Source of the DNA: Oscillatoria acuminata PCC 6304
GTDB lineage: Bacteria; Cyanobacteriota; Cyanobacteriia; Cyanobacteriales; Laspinemataceae
DNA length: 64,000 bases
Direction of reading: 5' to 3'
Assembly (NCBI RefSeq): GCF_000317105.1
Contig: NC_019693.1
Span: 248,001 to 312,000, forward strand
Below are positions 9,412-18,966 of this stretch, one piece after another. Under the pieces are notes generated by a model. The model was not told the DNA's origin and did no database searches. It worked only from the letters and a program-made list of their open reading frames with translations. The translations under genes were made by a program, and so were the position numbers. Numbering within the stretch: position 1 is the stretch's first letter; every line of letters starts with the position of its first letter.

Positions 9412-10902
9412 TCACGGTTCAAATTTATCCTCAAACAACCAAGTCTGTTGGCGATTATCCCAAACTAAATTAATCCGACTTTTCGGGTCATTAACAATGA
9501 TTCCATCATGCATCAAATATTGTAACTGCACATCAATAATCGCCTCTCGTTCCGTCTGGGCGATCGACCGCACACTGAGCACCCGAATCTCTGCCACACT
9601 CTCCCACCAGTCCACATAATCCGCAAATGTACTCGCCTTGCTTTTAAAATTAGGAGACAGCTTACTCCAAGTTGTATCATACTGCCGTTGATTCAGATTG
9701 GCATAATGATTTCTAATAAATTGTTTGGGGTTCGGTTGCTCAATTAATCGAATCGGATCGGGTGTGGGTTGCGCTTGCGGTGAGTTCCTCTCAACCTCCG
9801 GCACAGCATTAACCGCTTCTGGGGGTGGGGATGGTTCAGTTGGGATGACATTGGATGAAGTCGTTGCCGGTTGGGGTCGAGAAATCCACAGTCCGACGAA
9901 GACAAAAACACCGATGATTGTCCCCATAATCGCCGCCTTTTGCCAATCGCCTAAACTGGAAGATTGATCAACAGGGAGTGGCGTGGGAGTAGACGCGACA
10001 CCAACCGAAACAGGTGGAACCGAATGAACAGGGGGTGGCGATGAGATCGTCGGGGGTATCGCATAACCGGGTAGCGGAGATGGATTTAACGCATCTAACA
10101 TTTCTCGGGCGCTATGAAAGCGATCGCGGGGATGGGACATAATCACCTTGTCCAAAACCGTTGCTAAACCTGGACTAATTCTCGGTGCATATTGCCTCCA
10201 AATAATCTCCCCCGTCCGGGAATCCGATTGTAATTCCTGGGGCCATTTTTCCGTCAACAAAAAAATCGCTGTCAACCCCAAACTATACAAATCACTGGAA
10301 AACAACGGGCGTCCTGCTGCCTGTTCTGATGGCATAAATCCCGGAGTTCCAATCACAATGGAACTGTTCCCATTTCCCGAGGAATTCATCACCGTCCCCA
10401 TTGTTTCTTTAACTGCGCCAAAGTCAATCAAGATAGGAATTCCATCACCCCGGTGCAACATAATATTATCCGGTTTAATATCTCGATGGACCATCCCTTG
10501 ACTATGCACAAATTCTAACACTGGCAGCAAACTGAGCAGGATTTCGCGGACCGAACTTTCGCTCAATTTCCCCTGATTTGCCACCCGATTGGTCAGGGTT
10601 TCCCCTTCTATCCATTCTTGAACCAGATAAAACTGACTCTGTTCTTCAAAGTAAGCATATAACCGAGGAATTTGTCGGTTCCCTTCTCCTAATGCTTCTA
10701 AAATTGCAGCTTCTCGTGCAAATCTTTCATTGATAAGTTGAAAGATTTGAGGATTGGCCGTGACAGGTTTGAGTTGTTTGACCACACAGCGCCGTTCTGA
10801 CGGCATTTGGGTATCTTCTGCGATAAAGGTTTCCCCAAATCCCCCGGAACCAAGTTCTCGAATAATCCGATAGCGATTGTTTAACAGGGTTAGTTTGTTC
10901 AT
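9412..10902 (-). CDS. Hanks-type Ser/Thr protein kinase with C-terminal NTF2/SnoaL-like domain
   Basis: 496 residues. The kinase domain covers about 10-275: glycine loop GSGGFG (18-23), ATP lysine K42 in CVVKQLKP, catalytic HRDIKPDN, DFG and a GTPGFMPSEQ activation/APE-equivalent region. A Pro-rich stretch and one membrane helix (KAAIMGTIIGVFVFVGLWI, near 315-335) follow, then an extracytoplasmic domain of about 110 residues with NHYANLNQRQYDTTWSKLSP, resembling the NTF2/SnoaL-like domains behind cyanobacterial kinases. The kinase faces the cytoplasm and the tail the periplasm. The catalytic region is close to those at 12484 and 18967, indicating local duplication. Confidence 0.92.
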   Translation of the reverse strand: MNKLTLLNNRYRIIRELGSGGFGETFIAEDTQMPSERRCVVKQLKPVTANPQIFQLINERFAREAAILEALGEGNRQIPRLYAYFEEQSQFYLVQEWIEGETLTNRVANQGKLSESSVREILLSLLPVLEFVHSQGMVHRDIKPDNIMLHRGDGIPILIDFGAVKETMGTVMNSSGNGNSSIVIGTPGFMPSEQAAGRPLFSSDLYSLGLTAIFLLTEKWPQELQSDSRTGEIIWRQYAPRISPGLATVLDKVIMSHPRDRFHSAREMLDALNPSPLPGYAIPPTISSPPPVHSVPPVSVGVASTPTPLPVDQSSSLGDWQKAAIMGTIIGVFVFVGLWISRPQPATTSSNVIPTEPSPPPEAVNAVPEVERNSPQAQPTPDPIRLIEQPNPKQFIRNHYANLNQRQYDTTWSKLSPNFKSKASTFADYVDWWESVAEIRVLSVRSIAQTEREAIIDVQLQYLMHDGIIVNDPKSRINLVWDNRQQTWLFEDKFEP

Positions 10903-10993
10903 AATTTTTTTGACTTTTTGTCAATATTTTATTCAATTTAGGTGGCCATATTTGGGGTTTAGAGGTCATCCGATTCGATAATTGACTTAAATT

Positions 10994-12427
10994 TTACTCA
11001 TTCATTCTTCGATATATGTGCAGAGATATTTCTGGAAATATCTTCCAGTCATTTGCAAAGGCCGGATCATCTCCAAAAATTGCTAAAATATAGGCTGATT
11101 TCCCATCTTCGGTAGCAATGTAGGCAACTTCCTGGCGCGAAGTAGAGGTCCAGCCGACTTTTGACGCAACGTAGACTTCTGACCTCGGTAATAGCTCACT
11201 CAAAAAGCCTTGCACTGAGTTGTACTGTTCTTGTTGCCAAACTTCCGGTCGTAAATCTCTCCTCAATAATTGCATCATGTTTTCGGTTGCTTTCTGGGAA
11301 ACTGCTTGCCCATTAACAATTTCATACATTAACCGGGCAACCTGTTCACTGCTCATTTTATTCCGCAGGGGATTTTCTGGATTTCCTCTCATTCTTAATT
11401 CAAAGCCTTGCGGTTCCTCAAGTTTTAAATAAGGAATGGGAAAATTTTTCTGGCCAATATTGATATCTTGATAACCGGCTTCTTGAAAAAAGCGATTAAC
11501 CCACTGGCGTTGGTTTAACCATTGGTCATAATTTTCTGAGTTTTGGGGTTGAGATGTGGTATCCGTGAGTAAATCGAGAATACGACTCGCAGCATCATTA
11601 TCAGATTTTTGAGCCATTTTGCAGATATTAGTTAGGCATTTTTCGGTATAAAATACAGTGTCTTCTGGCAAAAGTTGTTTTTCGACCTGAGCGTAAAGAG
11701 CTACCATCCAAAACAATTTAGAGAGACTAGCCGGATATCGTAACGTTTTATCCTGATATCCCGTCATTTCGCCGGTTTTGGCATCGATTAAACTGATTGA
11801 AAAGGCAGCGGTTGGCAACCCTTTGCTCGCCACCAAATCAATGGATTCTTCAATGATTAATTGCAATTGTTCGCTAGATTGAAAGCGGGGTGCTTTGTTA
11901 ATGTTGTAGCTCAGTTTTATCTTCTCTAATCGGTTGCTTTGGGGTAAGATAGACAGGGAATCCGATGCCGATTCGGGTGACGAACTGGAGCGAGGAATAG
12001 AAAGGGTTTCCGAGGGTGACAACGGGGGTTTACCATCCGGTGCGGAGTAACCCCTCGGACGCCAATTTTTTAGCTGCATGGTGGCTAAACCTGCAATTAC
12101 TATCACCAAAACAACAATCGCAACTTTGACAGGAAATGGTAATTTAGATAATTGCTCTAACCTAGTTTTTTGGTTAGGTTTTTCATGAAGGACATCATTT
12201 TGCAGTCGGGTTTTAGGGGAGGTAGCGAATGATGGAACAGCCGATTCCCTTTGCAAAACAGTCTTTTGATTGATTGCCCGCTCTTGTAATTGGGCATTTT
12301 GATGTTTGAGATGAATGTTTTCTCGGCGTAACTCTTCAATGATTTGGGATGCTCGATCTAGTTCATTTTCTAACTGATGAATTTGTTGTTGATGTTTTGG
12401 AAATTTCGATCCAGTTGGCTGACCCAC
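10994..12427 (-). CDS. Membrane-anchored class A beta-lactamase-fold serine hydrolase
   Basis: 477 residues starting at GTG 12427, preceded by AGAGGGGGAG. The first 60 residues form a coiled coil (HQLENELDRASQIIEELRREN), followed by one membrane helix near 101-118 and a linker. The hydrolase domain runs from about 180 to the end with S234-L-S-K237 (SxxK), S275-D-N277 (SDN) and K423-V-G425 (KTG equivalent), all in class A order. Whether it is a true beta-lactamase, a DD-peptidase or a non-hydrolysing penicillin-binding relative cannot be told. The coiled coil would be cytoplasmic and the enzyme periplasmic. It sits between two kinase genes in the same direction, 57 bases from the upstream kinase, which suggests co-expression. 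Confidence 0.82.
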   Translation of the reverse strand: MGQPTGSKFPKHQQQIHQLENELDRASQIIEELRRENIHLKHQNAQLQERAINQKTVLQRESAVPSFATSPKTRLQNDVLHEKPNQKTRLEQLSKLPFPVKVAIVVLVIVIAGLATMQLKNWRPRGYSAPDGKPPLSPSETLSIPRSSSSPESASDSLSILPQSNRLEKIKLSYNINKAPRFQSSEQLQLIIEESIDLVASKGLPTAAFSISLIDAKTGEMTGYQDKTLRYPASLSKLFWMVALYAQVEKQLLPEDTVFYTEKCLTNICKMAQKSDNDAASRILDLLTDTTSQPQNSENYDQWLNQRQWVNRFFQEAGYQDINIGQKNFPIPYLKLEEPQGFELRMRGNPENPLRNKMSSEQVARLMYEIVNGQAVSQKATENMMQLLRRDLRPEVWQQEQYNSVQGFLSELLPRSEVYVASKVGWTSTSRQEVAYIATEDGKSAYILAIFGDDPAFANDWKIFPEISLHIYRRMNE

Positions 12428-12483
12428 TTGCTCCCCCTCTTTATAAACTCTCTGTAAAGAACGGCTGTTTTGCTTGACAATAA

Positions 12484-14070
12484 TTACTGATAATCAGCAA
12501 TTTTCCACGTCCCATTGACCAACTGCAAGGTATAGCGGACTTTATCTGTTGAAAATTTGCTTTGTTCTGGATCGATGCGGCCATTTTTGTACAGGGTGCG
12601 GTCTTCGATAACAATAACCTCTAGACTGGCGCGATCGCCATCCGCAGCAAATCGTTCGACTGATTCAACTTTCTTCACCCCATATTGATAGTAGGCATTA
12701 TTATTTTGTAACCAGGCAATTGGACCATCATGTTTGATTAAATCTGCATAGAGTGCACCCGTAGTTAACTCATCGGCGAGTTGACGACTGTAAGGCGGTG
12801 CAAACATCCGGTCCTTGGCGTCCAACCACTTCGTAATCAAAGCAACTGCCTCTTGCGAGGTAATTGTAGGATTGGATGGCATAGGTTGACTGGGAACAGG
12901 GGCGAAATTACTGCTTGTTTCTGGATTGGGAGATGTTCCAGAATCGTCAGTTTCTGAGGAAGCGGTGGCCGTTGTTGGGGTGGGTTGGGGTCGGGTGATC
13001 CAGAGTCCAATCAAGACAAAAGCACCAATGATTCCGCCGATGACGATCGCCTTTTGCCAATCTCCCATGCCGCTACTGCGGGTTGTATCCGCAGGTTGTA
13101 CCGTAGAAGGAGAGAAAACCGTCTGCGCTTGATAACTTGGGGGAGGTGTGGAAACCGTAGTCACAGGAACTCCATTGGCAACTGGAGGGACCGATGCCAT
13201 CGGAGGCGGGACTGCTGCCACTGCCACTGCTGGAGAACTAGAATTCCTTCCCTCTAAAGCATCCAACATTTCCCGGGCGCTATGAAAGCGATCGCGGGGA
13301 TGGGACATAATCGCCTTGTCCAAAACCGTTGCCAAACTTGGACTAATTCGCGGCGCATATTGTCGCCAAACAATCTCCCCGGTATCATGATTCATTTGCA
13401 ATTCTTGGGGCCATTTTTCTGTCAGCAAAAAAATCGCTGTCAACCCCAAACTATACAAATCACTGGAATATACCGGACGTCCTGCTGCCTGTTCTGATGG
13501 CATAAATCCCGGAGTGCCAATCACAATGGAACTGTTCCCCTGTCCCGAGGAATTCATCACCGTTCCCATTGTTTCTTTAACTGCGCCAAAATCTATTAAA
13601 ACCGGGGTTCCATCAGAGTTTCGCAGAATGATATTATCCGGTTTAATATCCCGATGAACAATCCGTTGACTGTGAACAAATTCTAAAACACGCAGTAGAC
13701 TGACGAGGATTTCTCGAACTGAACTTTCGCTGAGTTTGCTGCTATTTTGAACCCGATGAGTCAGGGTTTCTCCTTCTATCCATTCTTGGACGAGATAGAA
13801 CTGTCCCTCTTCTTCAAAATAGGCATATAACCGGGGAATTTGGGTATTTCCTTCTCCCAATTCTTCTAGGATAGCTGCTTCTCGGGCAAAGCGGTCTTGC
13901 AGCAGTTGAAAGATTTGGGGATTCGTTGTAACGGGTTTGAGTTGTTTGGCAACGCAGCGCCGTTGGGTCGGCATTTGGGTATCTTCTACCAGAAAGGTTT
14001 TCCCAAATCCACCCGCGCCGATGTCTCGAATCACTTGATAGCGGTTGTTAAGCTTGGTTGGGGTCATCAT
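12484..14070 (-). CDS. Hanks-type Ser/Thr protein kinase with C-terminal ARC6 IMS-like (DUF4101) domain
   Basis: 528 residues. Kinase motifs: GAGGFG loop, ATP lysine in CVAKQLKP, HRDIKPDN, DFG, GTPGFMPSEQAAGRP. After a Pro/Thr-rich linker a membrane helix (KAIVIGGIIGAFVLIGLWI) leads to a periplasmic domain of about 115 residues, beginning ITSQEAVALITKWLDAKDRMF and ending YTLQLVNGTWKIADYQ. This pattern matches the IMS/DUF4101 domain of ARC6 and of several cyanobacterial kinases. Two ATGs are adjacent at the start. The kinase half is highly similar to the gene at 9412 but the sensor half differs. Confidence 0.92.
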   Translation of the reverse strand: MMTPTKLNNRYQVIRDIGAGGFGKTFLVEDTQMPTQRRCVAKQLKPVTTNPQIFQLLQDRFAREAAILEELGEGNTQIPRLYAYFEEEGQFYLVQEWIEGETLTHRVQNSSKLSESSVREILVSLLRVLEFVHSQRIVHRDIKPDNIILRNSDGTPVLIDFGAVKETMGTVMNSSGQGNSSIVIGTPGFMPSEQAAGRPVYSSDLYSLGLTAIFLLTEKWPQELQMNHDTGEIVWRQYAPRISPSLATVLDKAIMSHPRDRFHSAREMLDALEGRNSSSPAVAVAAVPPPMASVPPVANGVPVTTVSTPPPSYQAQTVFSPSTVQPADTTRSSGMGDWQKAIVIGGIIGAFVLIGLWITRPQPTPTTATASSETDDSGTSPNPETSSNFAPVPSQPMPSNPTITSQEAVALITKWLDAKDRMFAPPYSRQLADELTTGALYADLIKHDGPIAWLQNNNAYYQYGVKKVESVERFAADGDRASLEVIVIEDRTLYKNGRIDPEQSKFSTDKVRYTLQLVNGTWKIADYQ

Positions 14071-14627
14071 AGCTCGGCTCGCCTCGTCAGACTTTTTCTG
14101 AGCATATCATGAGTTTTCAGTTGGGCTTGAATTTGTTAACTAATCTTTAAGAATGGTCATTGGTCCTGGGTCGTTTGTCAGGGTTTTTTTATCGAATGTG
14201 TTGCCTGATGAATTTACGGACAACAGCTAGAAACATTAAGGGGATTGGGTTTGGGACATTTTTGGACATTTTTGGAGTTACGGACAGCAGAGGAATGGTT
14301 GGGGGGAGGGATGATGAATCCTTGATTTTTTCGGGTTGCTCTTTTACGGTAAATTTACGGACAGCAGCTAGAAAAATTAATGGGACTAGGTTTCAGCGAT
14401 TTTGGGGCAAGTTTCAGTTTACGGACAGCAGGGGAATGAGGGGTGGTCATTGGTCCTTAGTCCTTGGTCCTTGGTCCTATGAGGAAGGAAGTTGCTTGCT
14501 ACTTTGACAGTTGACAGTAGATAGTGGACAGTGGATAGTGTTGATAGTTGATAGTAGATGGTAACTATCCACGGACAAATGACCAATGACAAACGACCCA
14601 CGATAAATGACAAAGGACCAATGACAA
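14071..14627. repeat. Repeat-filled intergenic region with TTACGGACAGCAG units and heptamer (STRR-type) arrays
   Basis: TTACGGACA(A/G)CAG recurs four times between 14213 and 14432 with related spacers. From about 14446 the DNA is made of 7-bp steps: TTGGTCC units (14450-14478), then GACAGTT/GATAGTG units (about 14505-14561), then ATGACCA/ATGACAA units (14577-14635). The first and last sets are roughly complementary, so the arrays can pair. The open frames seen here lack coding character. Confidence 0.8.
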
Positions 14628-16988
14628 ATGACCAATCCCCCCGGACAACAAACGGTTTTAAATGTCAATCCCTATCTGGAACTGAATAATCATGGCAAGG
14701 TGATGCGTCTGGAGTTGACGGACAGTCGCCATGTGTTTGGACGCGATCGCAGTTCGGGGGCGGATTTGCTAGTTCCCCCAGATTGGCAAATTATTGGGCG
14801 TGCTCATGCGGTTTTGGCGAAGGTGGGGAGTGAGTATCACATTTATGATGGCGATGGACAGCGCCCAAGTACCAATGGGTTATTTATCGATCGCACTCGG
14901 ATTACCCCCAAGGAAGGGTTTCTGATGCGCGATGGCACGCAAATTCGCATCGGTCAAAATCCTAAAGACCAAATCTTACTCACTTATATTAATCCGGCGA
15001 GTGCCGGTGCGCCTCCGACGGTGCGATCGCTCTCGTTAGCAGGGCGATCGGTGGTGTTGGGACGGGACCCATCCTGCAATCTCCAACTGGATGCACCCAT
15101 TGTCTCCCGTCGTCATGCGGTGATTGATAATTATACGATAACAGATTATAGCACAAATGGAGTATTTGTCAATGGTCAACGGGTGAAGACTTCCCAGCGT
15201 CTCACTGATGGCGCAACGATTCGGATTGGTCCGTTTACGTTGTTACTCCGGGGGGATGAGTTACAGGTTCTCGATCGCGGCAATCAGATTCGCTTGGATG
15301 CAGAGAGTTTGGTCCGTGAGGTGAAAGATGGGCAAAAAGTCAAGCGGTTGTTAAATCAAGTGACCCTGGCGATCGAACCCGGACAGTTTGTGGCATTGGT
15401 GGGGGGGAGTGGTACGGGAAAGTCTACTCTGATGCGGACTTTATTGGGAATTGACCCGACAACACAGGGGCGGGTGTATATTAATGGAGATGATTTGCGA
15501 ACAACGTTTAATATATATCGCACTCAAATCGGGTATGTCCCCCAGGATGATATTATCCACGGACAGCTAACGGTGAGAGAAGTGCTGAGTTATGCGGCGA
15601 AATTACGCTTGCCACCGGATACGGATGTGGAGGCGGTGGTTACCAAGACTCTCGCGGAAATTGAAATGGGCGATCGCGAAACGGTCCCGGTGAATCAACT
15701 GAGTGGGGGTCAGCGCAAACGGGTGAGTATCGGGGTGGAATTACTCGCGGACCCGAAATTATTCTTTTTAGATGAACCGACTTCGGGACTTGACCCGGGG
15801 TTAGATAAAAAAATGATGCAATTGTTGCGGAAGTTGGCGGACCAAGGGCGGACGATTGTGTTAGTCACCCATGCGACGGCGAATATTAAACTGTGCGATC
15901 GGGTGGTCTTTATGGGACGGGGAGGATATCCCTGTTATTTTGGTCCCCCGGATGAAGCGTTCCAATTTTTCCGCATTAATTCCGGTGATTTTGCGGATAT
16001 TTACAACGAACTGGAACAAGGAGAAGAACACGCGGCACAATGGGCGAATGTCTTTCGGCAGTCCCCCTATTATCGCAATTATGTAGAAAATCATTTAAGT
16101 ACCGGCAAAGGGTCGGCAGTCGCCCCTCCCAGTCAAGTCAAACCCTCCGGTTTCCAGCAGCTTTCTCTCCTGACTCAACGCTATTTTAAATTGGTGCAAC
16201 GGGACCCAATCAACTTAGGGTTGGTGTTATTAACCGCCCCCATTGGCATTAGTTTAATTACCTTAGCGATTCGAGACCAAGACCCGTTAATCGGGGAACC
16301 AGAAGCAACTTTAGCACCCTTAGCCCTCCGGGTGTTATTTGTGTTTACCTGTGCCGCAATTTGGATTGGACTTTCGACTTCCTTGCAAGAAATTGTCAAA
16401 GAATGGGCGATTTATATGCGGGAACGGTTGGTCAATTTAGGACTATTTCCCTATTTAGGTTCTAAACTGTTGATTTTAGGGGGATTAGCCCTGCTGCAAA
16501 CGGTGTTAATGGTAGCAGCAATTTTAATTGGATTTAAAAGCCCCCAACCGGAGTTAATTCCCTGGGCGATCGGGGTGGCAATTAGTACAGTTTTGACCCT
16601 GTTTACCAGTATGAGTCTAGGATTGCTGGTGTCTGCCTTGGTTAAAAATAGTTCCCAGGCGAATAGTTCTTTACCCCTATTATTGCTACCGCAAATTATT
16701 TTTGCGGGGGTATTATTTAGCATGGAAGGGGTGGGACGAGTGATTTCCTGGGTGATGCTGAGTCGGTGGTCCGTGGGGGCCTATGGGTCATTGGTGAATG
16801 TCAATGCAATGGTCCCGGAAGCGACAGTGTTGCCCGATGGAACAACGATGCCCTTGCCTTTTGAACCCACGGCAATTTATGACCCAACTTGGGAAAATTT
16901 GGGGTTAAATTGGGGGATGTTGTTATTGCACGCCACGGTGTATTTAGGATTGACTTTGTGGGTGCAAAAGCGTAAAGATATTTTTTGA
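14628..16988 (+). CDS. FHA-domain ABC transporter, ATPase fused to permease (ABCG-like)
   Basis: 786 residues: two FHA domains (about 24-110, with FGRDRSSGADLLVP; about 128-212, with VLGRDPSCNLQLDAPIVSRR), an ABC ATPase (about 225-455; Walker A GGSGTGKST, signature LSGGQRKRVS, Walker B LFFLDEPTSGLD) and an ABC2-type membrane part with about six helices from 520. FHA domains bind phosphothreonine, so the neighbouring Ser/Thr kinases are obvious candidates to control it; the cargo is unknown. The ATG at 14628 lies inside the heptamer repeat array, and AGGACC 12 bases before it, also in the array, may serve as the ribosome-binding site. The next in-frame Met (residue 26) would cut into FHA1. Confidence 0.92.
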   Translation: MTNPPGQQTVLNVNPYLELNNHGKVMRLELTDSRHVFGRDRSSGADLLVPPDWQIIGRAHAVLAKVGSEYHIYDGDGQRPSTNGLFIDRTRITPKEGFLMRDGTQIRIGQNPKDQILLTYINPASAGAPPTVRSLSLAGRSVVLGRDPSCNLQLDAPIVSRRHAVIDNYTITDYSTNGVFVNGQRVKTSQRLTDGATIRIGPFTLLLRGDELQVLDRGNQIRLDAESLVREVKDGQKVKRLLNQVTLAIEPGQFVALVGGSGTGKSTLMRTLLGIDPTTQGRVYINGDDLRTTFNIYRTQIGYVPQDDIIHGQLTVREVLSYAAKLRLPPDTDVEAVVTKTLAEIEMGDRETVPVNQLSGGQRKRVSIGVELLADPKLFFLDEPTSGLDPGLDKKMMQLLRKLADQGRTIVLVTHATANIKLCDRVVFMGRGGYPCYFGPPDEAFQFFRINSGDFADIYNELEQGEEHAAQWANVFRQSPYYRNYVENHLSTGKGSAVAPPSQVKPSGFQQLSLLTQRYFKLVQRDPINLGLVLLTAPIGISLITLAIRDQDPLIGEPEATLAPLALRVLFVFTCAAIWIGLSTSLQEIVKEWAIYMRERLVNLGLFPYLGSKLLILGGLALLQTVLMVAAILIGFKSPQPELIPWAIGVAISTVLTLFTSMSLGLLVSALVKNSSQANSSLPLLLLPQIIFAGVLFSMEGVGRVISWVMLSRWSVGAYGSLVNVNAMVPEATVLPDGTTMPLPFEPTAIYDPTWENLGLNWGMLLLHATVYLGLTLWVQKRKDIF

Positions 16989-17057
16989 GGGAGAGAAGTG
17001 ACCGTCAACGGACTGAATTATCCCGCTAAGATGTCTGTTCAGAATTGAATCAAGGAA

Positions 17058-17130
17058 GAAGAAACCGGGGTTCTGCGCCTGATTGATTGCTGGTGATCAA
17101 AAATTTGAACAGAACCCCGGTTTCTAGCGT
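17058..17130. repeat. Inverted repeat of the GAAACCGGG family, single copy
   Basis: AGAAACCGGGGTTCTG near 17059 is inverted as CAGAACCCCGGTTTCT at 17112-17127. The family recurs as a four-unit array at 51491 and weakly at 62248. The rest of 16989-17290 shows nothing else. Confidence 0.75.
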
Positions 17131-17290
17131 TTACGATATTGATGCCGGGGAGATTTTCAAGGATTCCGGGAGAATCACTCTCAGGATAGAGGCCAGAAGA
17201 TAGAAATATTGATTAAATTAAAGATTCCTTGTTCTATCTGGATAGGGCTACATCCAGAGTGGGGCGATCGCCTTGATTATAAAAAAAAAC

Positions 17291-18904
17291 ATGATAAACT
17301 CCCAAGCCAATTCTAACATGGAATTATTAGGGGCAGGCCGTTCCGGTGAGGTCTTTTTATTGGACAGTCCCCACGGCAAAATTGCTCGAAAAATATTTTA
17401 TGGCGATAAAATCACTCATTTAATTCATTACTTCTTTTTCGGCGCACCCAACCCCTATATTTGGAATGAGGATGCGTTAAATTGTGCCTATTATCGGCGC
17501 AGAATCTTACAAAATTTGGTGCAATTTTGGTTTGGGAACCACCTGACGGTTGCCAATGCTACCGATCGCGGATGGAATGAGGAAAGCAAGTCTTATCAAC
17601 TGGATACAGAGTTTAGTCCCGGTGAAGCAGTTGCCTTGCATCATCCCTTTAATCATGATAAAGATTGGCAAGTAGAGGTACTGGTTCATCGCGTGATGCA
17701 ACCCTTGCAAAAATGGCTGATTAAATCTGGGTTTGATGGATTAGTCTGGCAAGCGGGAAAAGGAAATCCCGTCGCTTTAAATAATTTTTTATTAACCCAA
17801 AATGACAGAGACAACTATCAGTTTGTTTGGATTGATTTAGAATCGGGAGTTCCGGCATTAATTCCCTTGAATTTTCTCACCCTATTTACCTTTTACCTAC
17901 CCAAATGTTTCTCCCATAAACGGCCCTTGTTTGATGATGTAGATATGGACCGTTTAAATGCCTACGTTGAAACTAATCGGATGGGGTTAGAAGATACTCT
18001 CGGGGTAAAAATCTATCAAGAAATGGTCTCTGATATCGAACACATGGGGTATCATCAACGAAATTTGAAAGAGATGCCCCGGTTTCAGAGAAGCATTTTT
18101 TATCAATTAAAAAAAGGTAAAATAACCGAGAATGAAGCCAATCGGTATCTCCAGAATCCTTGGCGATGGTATCTTCGAGAATTAATGCGATTAGGGCGGA
18201 AGGTTCCTTATAAGTTACTGGTTCGTCTACCTGTCAAACTGTTTAACTTTTTTACCTCTATTCCCTATTTGGGATTTATTCGCGGATTATTTAAGGTTCT
18301 GTTTTTGCGGCGATATCGATTGAAGGTGGCGACGGATTATGTTAGCCGGCGGTTGCAACGGTGGACGGAACGCAATCAACTCACTGATGAAGAATCAGAC
18401 TATTTTTCACACCATTTACACAAGGATTATAGCAGCGAATATTTAGGAGACTTTGGCGTTCATTTGGGGATGAAAGTTTTTGTCAAGATTTTTGAATATA
18501 TTATTTCTCCGTTGTTGTATGCGTTAGGCTTAATTAATGAAGGCACGTTAGTGCTTTTGATAATTTTTGGTGGTCCGATTTCTCGAACCTTATATACGTC
18601 TGTGCGGATGTTTCAAGCGGCAGGAGAAGGGAAAGAAATCCCCTGGGTGGCGTTTTTCATGGGATTAATTCCTTCTTTGTTGGGAAATATTGCTTATCCC
18701 TGCCAGATGATTTATTCTGCTTCCGGTTCTCGGGGGAAATTGGCGCGATTTATTGTCTACGATACCTTTAGTCGAGTGGGGGATAAGTTGCCGATTTGGG
18801 GTGGGGAAGATACTTTAACCGAGCATTATTTTAATCATGGGGCCGATCGCTTGGTTCGTTGGGTGAGTTTGTTAAGGCAACCCTTTCAACGCTCACATTC
18901 ATGA
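17291..18904 (+). CDS. Atypical kinase-like membrane protein, function unknown
   Basis: About 537 residues from the ATG at 17291 (TTG 17273 and a second ATG at 17318 are alternatives). The N-terminus LGAGRSGEVFLLDSPHGKIARKIF looks like a kinase glycine loop and ATP lysine. Further on, GNPVALNNFLL and FVWIDLESG could stand for the catalytic-loop Asn and the DFG metal site, as in lipopolysaccharide/RIO-like kinases. The C-terminal 130 residues contain two or three hydrophobic segments (PLLYALGLINEGTLVLLIIFG; VAFFMGLIPSLLGNIAYPCQM). No family was recognised. The kinase assignment is inference; residue spacing differs from Hanks kinases and no HRD motif is present. It follows the FHA-ABC gene by about 300 bases. 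Confidence 0.6.
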   Translation: MINSQANSNMELLGAGRSGEVFLLDSPHGKIARKIFYGDKITHLIHYFFFGAPNPYIWNEDALNCAYYRRRILQNLVQFWFGNHLTVANATDRGWNEESKSYQLDTEFSPGEAVALHHPFNHDKDWQVEVLVHRVMQPLQKWLIKSGFDGLVWQAGKGNPVALNNFLLTQNDRDNYQFVWIDLESGVPALIPLNFLTLFTFYLPKCFSHKRPLFDDVDMDRLNAYVETNRMGLEDTLGVKIYQEMVSDIEHMGYHQRNLKEMPRFQRSIFYQLKKGKITENEANRYLQNPWRWYLRELMRLGRKVPYKLLVRLPVKLFNFFTSIPYLGFIRGLFKVLFLRRYRLKVATDYVSRRLQRWTERNQLTDEESDYFSHHLHKDYSSEYLGDFGVHLGMKVFVKIFEYIISPLLYALGLINEGTLVLLIIFGGPISRTLYTSVRMFQAAGEGKEIPWVAFFMGLIPSLLGNIAYPCQMIYSASGSRGKLARFIVYDTFSRVGDKLPIWGGEDTLTEHYFNHGADRLVRWVSLLRQPFQRSHS

Positions 18905-18966
18905 GGGTTAGTTCTCACAGGGCAACGTCTCCATGATAGTGAGGACGTTGCACAGTGGAGGGTCAG

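Noticed and set aside
14160-14507. 115-residue plus-strand frame before the FHA-ABC gene
   Set aside because: It is made of the TTACGGACAGCAG and heptamer repeats and shows no protein-like character.
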